Part shown: piece after piece, positions 8,075-16,567 of the stretch
How positions within the stretch are numbered: position 1 is the stretch's first letter
Layout: each line of letters starts with the position of its first letter
Assembly: GCF_011193355.1 (NCBI RefSeq)
Contig: NZ_CP049780.1
Location: forward strand, 3,981,085-4,045,084
Reading direction: 5' to 3'
From: Streptomyces sp. JB150
GTDB taxonomy: Bacteria > Actinomycetota > Actinomycetes > Streptomycetales > Streptomycetaceae
Length of the DNA stretch: 64,000 nucleotides
Position numbers and translations under genes: made by a program
The notes under the pieces: generated by a model
The model's input: only the letters and a program-made list of their open reading frames with translations
What the model was told of the DNA's origin: nothing
The model's database searches: none

Positions 8075-8905
8075 ATGGAGCACGAGGTGTTCGTACCGGT
8101 ACCGGCCGACCGGCTCAAGGCGGCGCTCACGGACCCCGCGCGGGTCGCCCGGGCGGTCCCCGGGCTCCAGCAGGAGGCGGGCGCCGAGCCCGTCGCGGGG
8201 CGGCTGAAGCTGCGGGCGGGCGGCACCACCATCACCTACCGGGGCACGGCCGAGGTCTCCGCGCGCGACGACGGGGCGCACACCCTCGTCGGCGAGGGCG
8301 CCGAGACCCGCGGCACCGGCACCGTCAAGCTCTCCCTGACCCTGCGCCTGCGCCCCGAGGACGAGGGCACCACCGTCGTCTTCGAGGGCACGGCCTCGGC
8401 GGACGGCCGGATCACCGAGCTGCCCGAGGACGCGGTGCGCTCCGCGGCGACCCGGCTGCTGAACCGTTTCGCGGAGAACCTGGGGGAGGAGGCGGGCGAC
8501 GAGCCCGCGGACGACGAGCCCGCGGACGACGAGCCCGCGGCCGTCGGCGGCGAGGATGCCCCGCGCACCGCGCCCGACGACGTGACCCGCGCCGAGGCCA
8601 GGGACTCCCTCTTCGACACCGAGGTCCCGCCGCCCTCCCTCGACCCGGACACCGACGACGCGGGCGAGTCCGACGCCTCGTGGGACTCCTCGCAGCCGCC
8701 CGCCGAGGCCGCGCACGCCCGGCGCACGATGATCGGCCGCAGCGCGGAGGAGGTCGACCACGCCCCGCCGCGCGGCCGCTACGCCCCCGTGCCCGCCCCG
8801 CAGACGGTGGCCCGCTCCGGCGCCCTGCGCTGGGCGGCCCCCGCCGCGGCCCTGGCCGTCGCCTCGGCGATCGTCGTCGGCAGGGCCCTGCGCAGACGCC
8901 GCTAG
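8075..8905 (+). CDS. SRPBCC/CoxG-like protein with C-terminal membrane anchor
   Basis: This protein of 276 residues starts with a CoxG/SRPBCC-type domain (residues 1-140: MEHEVFVPVPADRLKAALTDP, GTAEVSARDD, VVFEGTASADGRI). The fold binds hydrophobic ligands; CoxG itself anchors CO dehydrogenase to the membrane, but no CO dehydrogenase genes are nearby. An acidic linker with a repeated EPADDEPADDEP motif follows. A single hydrophobic C-terminal helix (ALRWAAPAAALAVASAIVVG) then precedes a basic tail, so the domain would face the cytoplasm from a tail anchor. Its frame is continuous with the upstream two-component remnant, but the ATG and promoter mark a separate gene. Confidence 0.75.
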   Translation: MEHEVFVPVPADRLKAALTDPARVARAVPGLQQEAGAEPVAGRLKLRAGGTTITYRGTAEVSARDDGAHTLVGEGAETRGTGTVKLSLTLRLRPEDEGTTVVFEGTASADGRITELPEDAVRSAATRLLNRFAENLGEEAGDEPADDEPADDEPAAVGGEDAPRTAPDDVTRAEARDSLFDTEVPPPSLDPDTDDAGESDASWDSSQPPAEAAHARRTMIGRSAEEVDHAPPRGRYAPVPAPQTVARSGALRWAAPAAALAVASAIVVGRALRRRR

Positions 8906-8967
8906 GCGGTGCCCGGCGTGTCCGAAAGGCGGGTACGCCCTCTTGATCAGCCCAGTAGGGTCGTCTC

Positions 8968-9756
8968 GTGAGTAACGAAGACATCACGCTGACCGCGGGA
9001 GACGCGGAGGTGACCCTCGCACCCGGCAACGGCGGCCGGGTCGCGGGACTGCGGCTCGGCGGGACCGAGCTGCTGCGGCAGGGCGACCGTTTCGGCTGCT
9101 TCCCCATGGTGCCCTGGTGCGGCCGGATCCGCGACGGCCGGTTCCGGGACGGCGCGGAGGAGCGCCAGCTGCCGCTGAACGCTCCCCCGCACGCCATCCA
9201 CGGCACCGCCCGCGACGCCGCGTGGAACGTGGCCCGCGCCACCGCGGACGAGGCGGTCCTCACGTACGACCTGACCGACCCCTGGCCCTACCCCGGCCGC
9301 GTCACCCAGGTGTTCGCCCTGACCCCGGACGCCCTGACGCTGACCATGGCCGTCGAGACGTACGCGTCGTCCTTCCCGGCGCAGGTGGGCTGGCACCCGT
9401 GGTTCCACCGCACCCTCGCCGGCGCCGACGTGGAGATCGACTTCTCCCCGGCCTGGCAGGAGGAGCGCGGTGCGGACCACCTGCCCACCGGCAACCGGAT
9501 CGACCCCCAGCCGGGCCCGTGGGACGACTGCTTCGGGATGCCCGACGGTGTGGACGTCACCCTGACCTGGCCCGGTGTGCTGCGGCTGAAGGTCACCAGC
9601 CCCGAGCAGTGGGTCGTCGTCTACGACGAGCAGGAGGCCGCCGTGTGCGTGGAGCCGCAGACCGGCCCGCCCAACGGCCTGAACACCGCGCCGCGCCTGG
9701 TCACGCCGCTGGAGCCGCTGGAGGCCACCACGACCTGGAGCTGGACGCGCCTCTAA
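8968..9756 (+). CDS. aldose 1-epimerase family protein
   Basis: This is a 262-residue galactose-mutarotase-like protein. Features include GGRVAGLRLGG near the start, the acid/base histidine region HAIHGTARDAAW (substrate-side) and GWHPWFHRTL, and a C-terminal VCVEPQTGPPNGLN containing the catalytic-type glutamate. The family interconverts alpha and beta anomers of sugars; the exact sugar is unknown. The GTG start lies six bases after a TAGGGT (8956-8961), so the gene may be leaderless. Its stop codon is part of the next gene's -10-like hexamer. Confidence 0.85.
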   Translation: MSNEDITLTAGDAEVTLAPGNGGRVAGLRLGGTELLRQGDRFGCFPMVPWCGRIRDGRFRDGAEERQLPLNAPPHAIHGTARDAAWNVARATADEAVLTYDLTDPWPYPGRVTQVFALTPDALTLTMAVETYASSFPAQVGWHPWFHRTLAGADVEIDFSPAWQEERGADHLPTGNRIDPQPGPWDDCFGMPDGVDVTLTWPGVLRLKVTSPEQWVVVYDEQEAAVCVEPQTGPPNGLNTAPRLVTPLEPLEATTTWSWTRL

Positions 9757-9759
9757 GCT
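9754..9759 (+). promoter_or_regulatory. putative -10 box of pyrE overlapping the epimerase stop codon
   Basis: TAAGCT overlaps the TAA stop of the epimerase gene and lies seven bases before the pyrE ATG. No ribosome site is visible, so a leaderless pyrE message is plausible. Confidence 0.4.
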
Positions 9760-9766
9760 GTTCGGC

Positions 9767-10339
9767 ATGACGGACGTCAACGAAGCAACGCCGCCCGGCG
9801 CACGCGCGGCGCTGCTGCAGCAGATCAAGGACAAGGCCGTGGTGCACGGCAAGGTGACCCTCTCCTCGGGTCTCGAGGCCGACTACTACGTCGACCTGCG
9901 CCGCATCACCCTGGACGGCGAGGCCGCCCCGCTGGTCGGCCAGGTGCTGCTGGACCTGACCGCGGACCTGGAGTTCGACGCGGTCGGCGGCCTGACCATG
10001 GGCGCCGACCCGGTCGCCGCCGCCATGCTGCACGCCGCCGCCGCGCGCGGGCAGCGGCTGGACGCGTTCGTCGTCCGCAAGGCCGCCAAGGCGCACGGCC
10101 TCCAGCGCCGTGTCGAGGGCCCGGACATCGCCGGCCGCCGGGTGCTGGTGGTCGAGGACACCTCCACCACCGGCGGCTCCCCGCTGACCGCGGTGGAGGC
10201 GGTGCGCGAGGCGGGCGCCGAGGTCGTCGCCGTCGCGACCATCGTCGACCGCGCGACCGGCGCCGCGGAGAAGATCCAGGAGGGCGCGGGGGTGCCCTAC
10301 CTGTACGCCTTCTCCAAGGACGAGCTGGGCCTCGACTGA
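9767..10339 (+). CDS. pyrE: orotate phosphoribosyltransferase
   Basis: PyrE joins orotate to PRPP to make OMP in de novo pyrimidine synthesis. The 190-residue protein has the family core: GKVTLSSGLEADYYVDLRR near the start, GGLTMGADPVAAAM, the mobile-loop lysines in FVVRKAAKAHGLQRRVEG, and the PRPP-binding motif VLVVEDTSTTGGS. It acts as a soluble dimer in the family. It lies 10 bases after the epimerase gene, possibly with its own leaderless promoter, and 155 bases before fba. Confidence 0.95.
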   Translation: MTDVNEATPPGARAALLQQIKDKAVVHGKVTLSSGLEADYYVDLRRITLDGEAAPLVGQVLLDLTADLEFDAVGGLTMGADPVAAAMLHAAAARGQRLDAFVVRKAAKAHGLQRRVEGPDIAGRRVLVVEDTSTTGGSPLTAVEAVREAGAEVVAVATIVDRATGAAEKIQEGAGVPYLYAFSKDELGLD

Positions 10340-10494
10340 CCTCGCGGCCTTCTGTGCCGCCCACGGCTCGGACGGCCCCATGGACCTTCCGGCCGAGTCT
10401 GGAAAGATGGGCCCGACGATGACGTCGCCCCCATGGTCTAGGTCAGGGCCGTAAACGCACCACACGCCCACCCGCACATACAAGGAGCGGACAG

Positions 10495-11517
10495 ATGCCC
10501 ATCGCAACCCCCGAGGTCTACAACGAGATGCTCGACCGGGCGAAGGCAGGCAAGTTCGCCTACCCGGCCATCAACGTCACCTCGTCGCAGACCCTGCACG
10601 CGGCGCTGCGCGGCTTCGCCGAGGCCGAGAGCGACGGCATCATCCAGATCTCGACGGGCGGCGCCGAGTTCCTGGGCGGCCAGCACAACAAGGACATGGT
10701 CACCGGCGCGGTCGCCCTGGCCGAGTTCGCGCACATCGTCGCCAAGAAGTACGACGTGACGATCGCCCTGCACACCGACCACTGCCCGAAGGACAAGCTC
10801 GACGGGTACGTCCGTCCGCTGCTGGCGATCTCCGAGGAGCGCGTCGCGCGCGGCGAGAACCCGCTGTTCCAGTCCCACATGTGGGACGGCTCCGCGGAGA
10901 CCCTGGCCGACAACCTGGCCATCGGCCAGGAGCTGCTGGCCCGCGCCCAGGCCGCCAGGATCATCCTCGAGGTGGAGATCACCCCCACCGGCGGTGAGGA
11001 GGACGGCGTCACCCACGAGATCAACGACGAGCTGTACACCACCGTCGACGACGCGATCCGCACCGCCGAGGCCCTGGGCCTGGGCGAGAAGGGCCGCTAC
11101 CTGCTGGCCGCGTCCTTCGGCAACGTCCACGGCGTGTACAAGCCGGGCAACGTCGTGCTCCGCCCCGAGCTGCTGAAGGAGCTGAACGAGGGCGTCGCCG
11201 CCAAGTTCGGCAAGGCCTCCCCGTTCGACTTCGTCTTCCACGGCGGTTCCGGCTCCACCATCGAGGAGATCCACACCGCGCTGGAGAACGGCGTCGTGAA
11301 GATGAACATCGACACGGACACCCAGTACGCCTTCACGCGTCCGGTCGCCGACCACATGTTCAAGAACTACGACGGCGTCCTCAAGGTCGACGGCGAGGTC
11401 GGCTCCAAGAAGACCTACGACCCGCGCACCTGGGGCAAGCTGGCCGAGGCGGGCATGGCCCAGCGGGTCGTCGAGGCCTGCCAGAGCCTGCGGTCGGCCG
11501 GTACGAAGCTGAAGTGA
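10495..11517 (+). CDS. fba: class II fructose-bisphosphate aldolase
   Basis: This 340-residue enzyme is a zinc-dependent class II aldolase that splits fructose 1,6-bisphosphate into DHAP and glyceraldehyde 3-phosphate. Visible landmarks are the zinc-ligand segment ALHTDHCPKD, QSHMWDGSAE, the GGEEDGV loop, the zinc histidine in SFGNVHGVYKPG, and VFHGGSGS near the phosphate site. AAGGAG about eight bases upstream sets the ATG. The gene stands alone, with a candidate terminator at 11612. It is highly conserved and typical of the long-chain class II forms of actinobacteria. Confidence 0.97.
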   Translation: MPIATPEVYNEMLDRAKAGKFAYPAINVTSSQTLHAALRGFAEAESDGIIQISTGGAEFLGGQHNKDMVTGAVALAEFAHIVAKKYDVTIALHTDHCPKDKLDGYVRPLLAISEERVARGENPLFQSHMWDGSAETLADNLAIGQELLARAQAARIILEVEITPTGGEEDGVTHEINDELYTTVDDAIRTAEALGLGEKGRYLLAASFGNVHGVYKPGNVVLRPELLKELNEGVAAKFGKASPFDFVFHGGSGSTIEEIHTALENGVVKMNIDTDTQYAFTRPVADHMFKNYDGVLKVDGEVGSKKTYDPRTWGKLAEAGMAQRVVEACQSLRSAGTKLK

Positions 11518-11546
11518 GCCCGGCGGCGCCGGCCGGTCACCCCGGC

Positions 11547-11606
11547 GGCGCCGAGCCGTCACTCCCCGCGGCGCTGAGCCGTCACCCCCTGCGGCGCTGA
11601 GCCGTA
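11547..11606. repeat. 23-bp direct repeat, two and a half copies
   Basis: Two full 23-base copies (11547-11569 and 11570-11592) and a partial third share GGCGCTGAGCCGTCACCCC. They sit between fba and its terminator hairpin and are non-coding. Confidence 0.8.
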
Positions 11607-11611
11607 CGCGT

Positions 11612-11639
11612 CGAGCCCGGTGCCCCGGCACCGGGCTCG
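11612..11639 (+). terminator. hairpin terminator after fba
   Basis: CGAGCCCGGTGCC is followed after two bases by its exact complement, giving a 13-base stem. It ends 16 bases before the MFS gene start, so it separates that gene from fba. Confidence 0.75.
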
Positions 11640-11655
11640 CTGTATACCTGGGAAC

Positions 11656-13146
11656 ATGCCCGACGTCCGGCTGGCCTCCCCCCAGGGCAGGTGGCTTCTG
11701 CTCGCCACGGTCCTCGGCTCCGCCATGGTCCTGCTGGACTCCACGGTCGTGGGCGTCGCCCTGCCCCGCATCGGCCGCGACCTGGACGCCGACCTGGCCG
11801 TCCTGCAGTGGACGGTCAACGCGTACCTGCTGACCCTGGCCGGGCTGATCCTGCTCGGCGGGGCGCTCGGCGACCGCTACGGCCGCCGCAGGGTCTTCGT
11901 CCTCGGCGTGGTGTGGTTCGCCGTCGCCTCTCTGCTGTGCGGGCTCGCCCCGAACGCGGGCGTACTGGTCGCCGCCCGCGCCCTCCAGGGCGTCGGCGGC
12001 GCTCTGCTCACCCCCGGGTCGCTGGCGCTGATCCAGGCCTCCTTCCACCCCGACGACCGGGGCCGGGCGGTCGGCCTGTGGTCCGGGTTCGGCGGCATCG
12101 GCGCGGCCGTCGGACCGTTCCTGGGCGGCTGGCTGGTGGACGGGCCCGGCTGGCGCTGGGTGTTCCTGATCAACGTGCCGCCGGCCCTGCTGTGCGTGCT
12201 GGTCGCCCTGCGTCACGTACCCGAGTCCGCGGACCCGGGCGCGCGCGGCCGCTTCGACGTCCTCGGCGCCGCGCTGGGCGCGCTGGCGCTGGCGCTGCTG
12301 ACGTACGCCCTGATCGAGGCGCACGCGGGCACCCTGACCGTGGTCGTCACGGCGGGCGCGGGCCTGCTCGCCGCCGTCGCGTTCGTCGGCGTCGAGCGGC
12401 GGCGGCCGGACCCGATGATGCCGCCGGACATCTTCGCCTCCCGCCAGTTCACCGCGGTCAACGTGATCACCCTGTGCGTGTACGCGGCCTTCGGCGGCTT
12501 CTTCTTCCTCGCCGTCCTCCAGCTCCAGGTCGTCTCCGGCTACTCGGCGCTCGGCGCGGGCACCGCCCTGCTGCCGGCCACGGCCCTGATGCTGCTGTTC
12601 TCCGCCCGCGCCGGCGAGCTGGGCGAGAAGACCGGCCCCCGCCTGCCGCTGACCGTGGGCCCGCTGCTGTGCGCGGCCGGGATGCTGCTGATGCTGCGGG
12701 TCGGGCCGGAGGCGTCGTACGCCGCGGACGTGCTGCCCGCGCTGGTGGTGCTCGGCCTCGGCATGGTCACCCTCGTCGCCCCGCTGACCGCGACCGTCCT
12801 CGGCTCCGTCGACACCGCGCGGGCGGGCCTGGCCAGCGGCATCAACAACGCCGCCGCGCGGGTGGCGGGCCTGCTCGCGGTCGCCGCGCTGCCGCTGCTC
12901 GCCGGGATGGGGCCGGAGGCGTACCGCTCGCCGGCCGCCTTCGACGCCGCGTTCGGCCGGTCCATGCTGTGGTGCGCGGGCGTGCTCGCCGTGGGCGCGG
13001 CCCTGGCCTGGGCGACCGTACGCCGGCCCGCGCCGGGCTGCCGCCACCCGCAGTGCCGTACTCACTGCGGGGTGCAGGCACCGCCGCTGGAGGGCGACCC
13101 GTCGGCCGCGTCCGGAGGGCCACCGGCCGATGACACCCCCCAGTGA
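11656..13146 (+). CDS. MFS transporter, DHA2 (EmrB/QacA-like) drug efflux family
   Basis: This protein of about 496 residues has 14 predicted membrane helices and the motifs of drug:proton antiporters. LDSTVVGVALPRIGRDL in helix 1 is motif D-like, GGALGDRYGRRRVF is motif A, and LTPGSLALIQASF with a GxGGxxGPxxGG-type helix 5 (GGIGAAVGPFLGGWL) is motif C. It probably exports a toxic compound across the membrane; substrate unknown. The ATG at 11656 is used because the more upstream one lies inside the fba terminator. The C-terminus is a short cysteine-containing hydrophilic tail. No dedicated regulator lies beside it. Confidence 0.88.
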   Translation: MPDVRLASPQGRWLLLATVLGSAMVLLDSTVVGVALPRIGRDLDADLAVLQWTVNAYLLTLAGLILLGGALGDRYGRRRVFVLGVVWFAVASLLCGLAPNAGVLVAARALQGVGGALLTPGSLALIQASFHPDDRGRAVGLWSGFGGIGAAVGPFLGGWLVDGPGWRWVFLINVPPALLCVLVALRHVPESADPGARGRFDVLGAALGALALALLTYALIEAHAGTLTVVVTAGAGLLAAVAFVGVERRRPDPMMPPDIFASRQFTAVNVITLCVYAAFGGFFFLAVLQLQVVSGYSALGAGTALLPATALMLLFSARAGELGEKTGPRLPLTVGPLLCAAGMLLMLRVGPEASYAADVLPALVVLGLGMVTLVAPLTATVLGSVDTARAGLASGINNAAARVAGLLAVAALPLLAGMGPEAYRSPAAFDAAFGRSMLWCAGVLAVGAALAWATVRRPAPGCRHPQCRTHCGVQAPPLEGDPSAASGGPPADDTPQ

Positions 13147-13158
13147 CAGACTGAACCC

Positions 13159-13572
13159 ATGACGATTCACGAGAACCTGCTCGGGGGCCCGCCCCCGACC
13201 CACCTCCCCGACGACCCGGAGCCGCGCGAGCTGCTGGCCGGCGGCACCCCCGCCGCCGAGGTCGCCGCGAAGTACCCGACCTCGTCGCTGGCCTGGGCCC
13301 GCCTGGCCGACGAGGCGTTCGAGCGGGGCAGCACGGTGGAGTCGTACGCCTACGCCCGCACCGGCTACCACCGCGGCCTGGACGCGCTGCGCCGCAACGG
13401 CTGGAAGGGCCACGGCCCGGTGCCGTGGGAGCACGAGCCGAACCGCGGCTTCCTGCGCGCCCTGCACGCCCTCGCCCGCGCCGCGCAGGCGATCGGCGAG
13501 CAGGAGGAGTACGAGCGCTGCTCGCAGTTCCTGAAGGACTCCTCGCCGACGGCGGCGCAGACGCTGGGCTGA
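13159..13572 (+). CDS. DUF3151 family protein
   Basis: This 137-residue actinobacterial protein matches DUF3151: PDDPEPRELLAGG, AAKYPTSSLAWARLADEAF, then AYARTGYHRGLDALRRNGWKG and PVPWEHEPNRGFLRALHALARAA. The helical repeats resemble a TPR-like array. Function is unestablished. It starts 12 bases after the MFS gene ends and has a strong hairpin terminator behind it, so it may share a message with the transporter. Confidence 0.85.
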   Translation: MTIHENLLGGPPPTHLPDDPEPRELLAGGTPAAEVAAKYPTSSLAWARLADEAFERGSTVESYAYARTGYHRGLDALRRNGWKGHGPVPWEHEPNRGFLRALHALARAAQAIGEQEEYERCSQFLKDSSPTAAQTLG

Positions 13573-13588
13573 GTCCCGCGCGCCGGTG

Positions 13589-13622
13589 AGGCCCGCCTGG
13601 TCAGGTGTGACCGGGCGGGCCT
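13589..13622 (+). terminator. hairpin terminator after DUF3151 gene
   Basis: A 15-base stem (AGGCCCGCCTGGTCA with a complement at 13608-13622, one mismatch) encloses a four-base loop. It separates the DUF3151 gene from kynA. Confidence 0.7.
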
Positions 13623-13727
13623 TGCGATGTTGCCGGGCATTGCGCAGGATGCGGGGTGGGGACCGGGGCCCCCGTGCCGGTAACGGCAGGGGCGGACCGC
13701 TACCCGGAGCAACAACAGGAGACAGCG

Positions 13728-14567
13728 ATGTCCCACGAGGCTCAGCACATCCACGAGCCCGAGACCCCGCATCTCGACTTCCAGGGGACCACCCCGTACG
13801 AGGACTACGTCAAGGCCGACGTCCTCACCCATCTCCAGCACACCCTCTCCGACGATCCCGGGGAGATGGTGTTCCTGGTCACGACCCAGGTCATGGAGCT
13901 GTGGTTCACCTGTGTCGTCCACGAGTGGGAGACGGCCGCGAAGGCGCTGCGCGAGGACGACGTCCCGGTGGCGATCGCCGCGCTGAAACGATCCGTCCGC
14001 GAGCTGGAGGCGCTCAACGCGTCCTGGAAGCCGCTCGGCCAGCTCACGCCCGCGCAGTTCAACGCCTACCGCGGCGCCCTGGGCGAGGGCTCCGGATTCC
14101 AGTCCGCGATGTACCGGCGGCTGGAGTTCCTGCTGGGTGAGAAGTCCGCGTCCATGCTGGTCCCGCACCGGGGCGCGCCCCGCGTCCACGCGGAACTGGA
14201 GAAGGCCCTGCACGAGCCCAGCCTCTACGACGAGGTGCTGCGGCTGCTGGCCCGCCGCGGCCACGCCATCCCGGCGTCCGTCCTGCAGCGTGACGTGTCC
14301 CGGCGCTACGAGCCGTCGGAGGAGGTCGAACGGGCCTGGGCCGCCGTCTACTCCGGCGACGAGAGCGACGAACTCGCCCGCCTCGGCGAGGCGTTGACGG
14401 ACGTGGCGGAACTGGTGTGGCGCTGGCGCAACGACCACCTGGTCGCCACCCGCCGCGCCATGGGCGCCAAGCCCGGCACGGGCGGCTCGGCCGGTGTGGC
14501 CTGGCTGGAGAAGCGGGCGCGCAAGAACGTCTTCCCGGAGCTGTGGACGGCGAGGTCGTATGTCTGA
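13728..14567 (+). CDS. kynA: tryptophan 2,3-dioxygenase
   Basis: TDO uses heme and O2 to open the indole ring of tryptophan, giving N-formylkynurenine. The 279-residue protein shows the family hallmarks: LDFQGTTPYEDYVKADVLTHLQ, DDPGEMVFLVTTQVMELWF, ALGEGSGFQSAMYRRLEFLLG (substrate and propionate contacts), VWRWRNDHLVATRR with the likely heme-ligand histidine, and GTGGSAGVAWL. The ATG at 13728 has AGGAGA six bases upstream; the GTG at 13656 would add 24 low-complexity residues. Its stop overlaps the kynU start by eight bases, so the two are translationally coupled. Confidence 0.96.
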   Translation: MSHEAQHIHEPETPHLDFQGTTPYEDYVKADVLTHLQHTLSDDPGEMVFLVTTQVMELWFTCVVHEWETAAKALREDDVPVAIAALKRSVRELEALNASWKPLGQLTPAQFNAYRGALGEGSGFQSAMYRRLEFLLGEKSASMLVPHRGAPRVHAELEKALHEPSLYDEVLRLLARRGHAIPASVLQRDVSRRYEPSEEVERAWAAVYSGDESDELARLGEALTDVAELVWRWRNDHLVATRRAMGAKPGTGGSAGVAWLEKRARKNVFPELWTARSYV

Positions 14568-15744
14568 CCTCACGGCACGGGCCGAAGAACTGGACGCGGC
14601 CGACGAACTGGCCGCGAAACGCGCCGAGTTCGTCCTCGACGACGTCGTCTACCTGGACGGCAACTCGCTGGGCGCGCTGCCCGCCGTCGTCCCCGGACGG
14701 GTCGCCGACGTCGTCTCCCGCCAGTGGGGCGAACTGCGCATCCGCTCCTGGGAGGAGAGCGGCTGGTGGACCGCGCCCGAGCGGATCGGCGACCGGATCG
14801 CCCCGCTGCTCGGCGCCGCCCCCGGGCAGGTGGTGGTCGGCGACTCCACCAGCGTGAACATCTTCAAGGCGCTGGTCGCGGCGGTGCGCATGGCCGGGGA
14901 CGGGCGGGACGAGATCCTCGTCGACGCGACGACCTTCCCCACCGACGGCTACATCGCCGCGTCGGCGGCCCGCCTGACGGGCCGCACGCTGCGCCCGGTG
15001 GCCCCGGCCGAGGTGCCGGACGCGCTGGGCGACCGTACGGCCGCCGTGCTCCTCAACCACGTCGACTACCGCACCGGCCGGCTGCACGACCTGCCGGCGC
15101 TGACGGCCGCCGCGCACCGCGCGGGCGCCCTCGCCGTCTGGGACCTGTGCCACAGCGCGGGCGCCCTGCCGGTCGGCCTCGACGAGCACGGCGTCGACCT
15201 GGCGGTCGGCTGCACCTACAAGTACCTGAACGGCGGCCCCGGTTCACCCGCGTACCTCTACGTGCGCGCCGAGCACCAGGACCGCTTCGACTCCCCGCTG
15301 CCCGGCTGGAACTCCCACGCGGAGCCCTTCGGGATGCGCCCGGAGTACGAGCCCGCGCCGGGCGCCCTCCGCGGCCGGGTCGGCACGCCCGACATCCTCT
15401 CCCTGCTCGCGCTGGAGGCGGCCCTCGACGTCTGGGACGGGGTCTCCGTCGAGGCGGTGCGCGCCAAGTCGCTGGCCCTCACGGACTTCTTCCTCGAGTG
15501 CGTGTCCGCGTACGTGCCGTCGGGCCGCGTCGAGTCCGTGACCCCCGTCCCGCACGCGGAACGCGGCAGCCAGGTCGCGCTGCGCTGCGCCGACGCCGGT
15601 GAGGTCATGAAGCGCCTGATCGGGCGGGGCGTGGTCGGCGACTTCCGCGCCCCGGACGTCCTGCGGTTCGGCTTCACCCCGCTGTACGTGGGGTTCGCGG
15701 ACGTGGAGCGGGCGGCGCGGGTGCTGGGGGAGGTGCTGGACTAG
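14560..15744 (+). CDS. kynU: kynureninase
   Basis: Kynureninase is a PLP enzyme that cleaves kynurenine to anthranilate and alanine. The 394-residue protein shows VYLDGNSLGALP, VVGDSTSVNIFKALVAA, LLNHVDYRTGRLHD, VWDLCHSAGALPV and the PLP lysine region CTYKYLNGGPGSPA. Its ATG lies inside the end of kynA (ATGTCTGA overlap). Its stop codon overlaps the stop of the convergent tetR-like gene. With kynA and probably the hydrolase at 16568 it forms a tryptophan-to-anthranilate pathway. Anthranilate could be recycled into tryptophan or feed secondary metabolism. Confidence 0.95.
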   Translation: MSDLTARAEELDAADELAAKRAEFVLDDVVYLDGNSLGALPAVVPGRVADVVSRQWGELRIRSWEESGWWTAPERIGDRIAPLLGAAPGQVVVGDSTSVNIFKALVAAVRMAGDGRDEILVDATTFPTDGYIAASAARLTGRTLRPVAPAEVPDALGDRTAAVLLNHVDYRTGRLHDLPALTAAAHRAGALAVWDLCHSAGALPVGLDEHGVDLAVGCTYKYLNGGPGSPAYLYVRAEHQDRFDSPLPGWNSHAEPFGMRPEYEPAPGALRGRVGTPDILSLLALEAALDVWDGVSVEAVRAKSLALTDFFLECVSAYVPSGRVESVTPVPHAERGSQVALRCADAGEVMKRLIGRGVVGDFRAPDVLRFGFTPLYVGFADVERAARVLGEVLD

Positions 15745-16352
15745 GGGGTGTCGGTCACGTACACCCCCGCCACGGCGGCGGCGTGGGCCGCGCGCGCGGC
15801 GCGCTCCGCGGCGGGGGCGTCGGGGACGGTCCCCAAGGTCAGCAACCCGTAGTACAGGGGGGCGGACACGGCCCGTACGACCGCCCGGGGGTCCGTGCCC
15901 GCGGGCAACTCGCCGCGGGCCACCCCCTGTTCCACACAGGGGGCCCACTCGTCCACCCGGACCTCGTAGAACCGGCGCAGCGCCGCAGCCGTCCGCTCGT
16001 CGCAGGTCGCCGCGGCGATCACCGCCCGGAACAGCGCCCCTTGCCGGGGGTCGGCCAGGGTGCGCTGCACCAGCGAGGCGTTGGCCCGCAGGTCCCCGAG
16101 CACCGAGCCGGTCTCCTCCCGGGGCGACGACTGCTCGGCCATGTCCACGAGCAGGTCGGCGACGAGCCCCGTGACCGATCCCCACCGCCGGTAGACGGTC
16201 GTCTTGCCGACCTCCGCCCGCCGTGCCACGTCCGCGAGATCGAGCCGGTCGAAGCCCTGCTCCGCGAGCACGTCTCCCGCGGCCCGCAGCACCGCGGCGC
16301 GGACTCGGGCGGTCCGTCCTCCGGGACGTACGGTGCCGGGTTCGGCGGACAT
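15741..16352 (-). CDS. TetR/AcrR family transcriptional regulator
   Basis: This 203-residue repressor-type protein has the N-terminal TetR helix-turn-helix (LADVARRAEVGKTTVYRRW, about residues 38-56) and a helical ligand domain (VLGDLRANASLVQRTLADPRQG). It converges on kynU, with stop codons overlapping, and is divergent from the alpha/beta hydrolase gene at 16568. It may therefore control that hydrolase and itself through the shared 215-base spacer. Its ligand could be a pathway intermediate such as kynurenine, but that is only inferred from position. Confidence 0.88.
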   Translation of the reverse strand: MSAEPGTVRPGGRTARVRAAVLRAAGDVLAEQGFDRLDLADVARRAEVGKTTVYRRWGSVTGLVADLLVDMAEQSSPREETGSVLGDLRANASLVQRTLADPRQGALFRAVIAAATCDERTAAALRRFYEVRVDEWAPCVEQGVARGELPAGTDPRAVVRAVSAPLYYGLLTLGTVPDAPAAERAARAAHAAAVAGVYVTDTP

Positions 16353-16387
16353 GGCGGCCTCCTCGGTGCACGCGGGGGACCCCTGAG

Positions 16388-16451
16388 GGTCGTCCCTTCG
16401 TCGTCCCTGTGTCGTCCCTCCAGGGTAACGAAACAGCAGAACCGTTTACCC
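16388..16451. promoter_or_regulatory. divergent regulatory spacer with candidate TetR operator
   Basis: GGGTAACG at 16423-16430 and CGTTTACCC at 16443-16451 form an imperfect inverted repeat (one inserted base) in the AT-richer centre of the spacer between tetR and the hydrolase. Just upstream, TCGTCCCT occurs three times at short intervals (16390-16420). Both are candidate regulator sites. Confidence 0.4.
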
Positions 16452-16567
16452 CTCACCGAGCGTGACATCCCCATGTCCCCGCACGTCACCCGCCTGATAC
16501 CGTCCCGGCCAACGGCCTGATACCCACCCGGTCCGCCAAGAAGGTCTCATCGCTGAGAGGTTGGAGC

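Noticed and set aside
5798..8905. A 1035-codon forward open frame taken as one protein
   Set aside because: It joins a shadow of the spermidine synthase gene, the two-component remnant and the CoxG-like gene. Only the last has its own promoter, start and intact domain.
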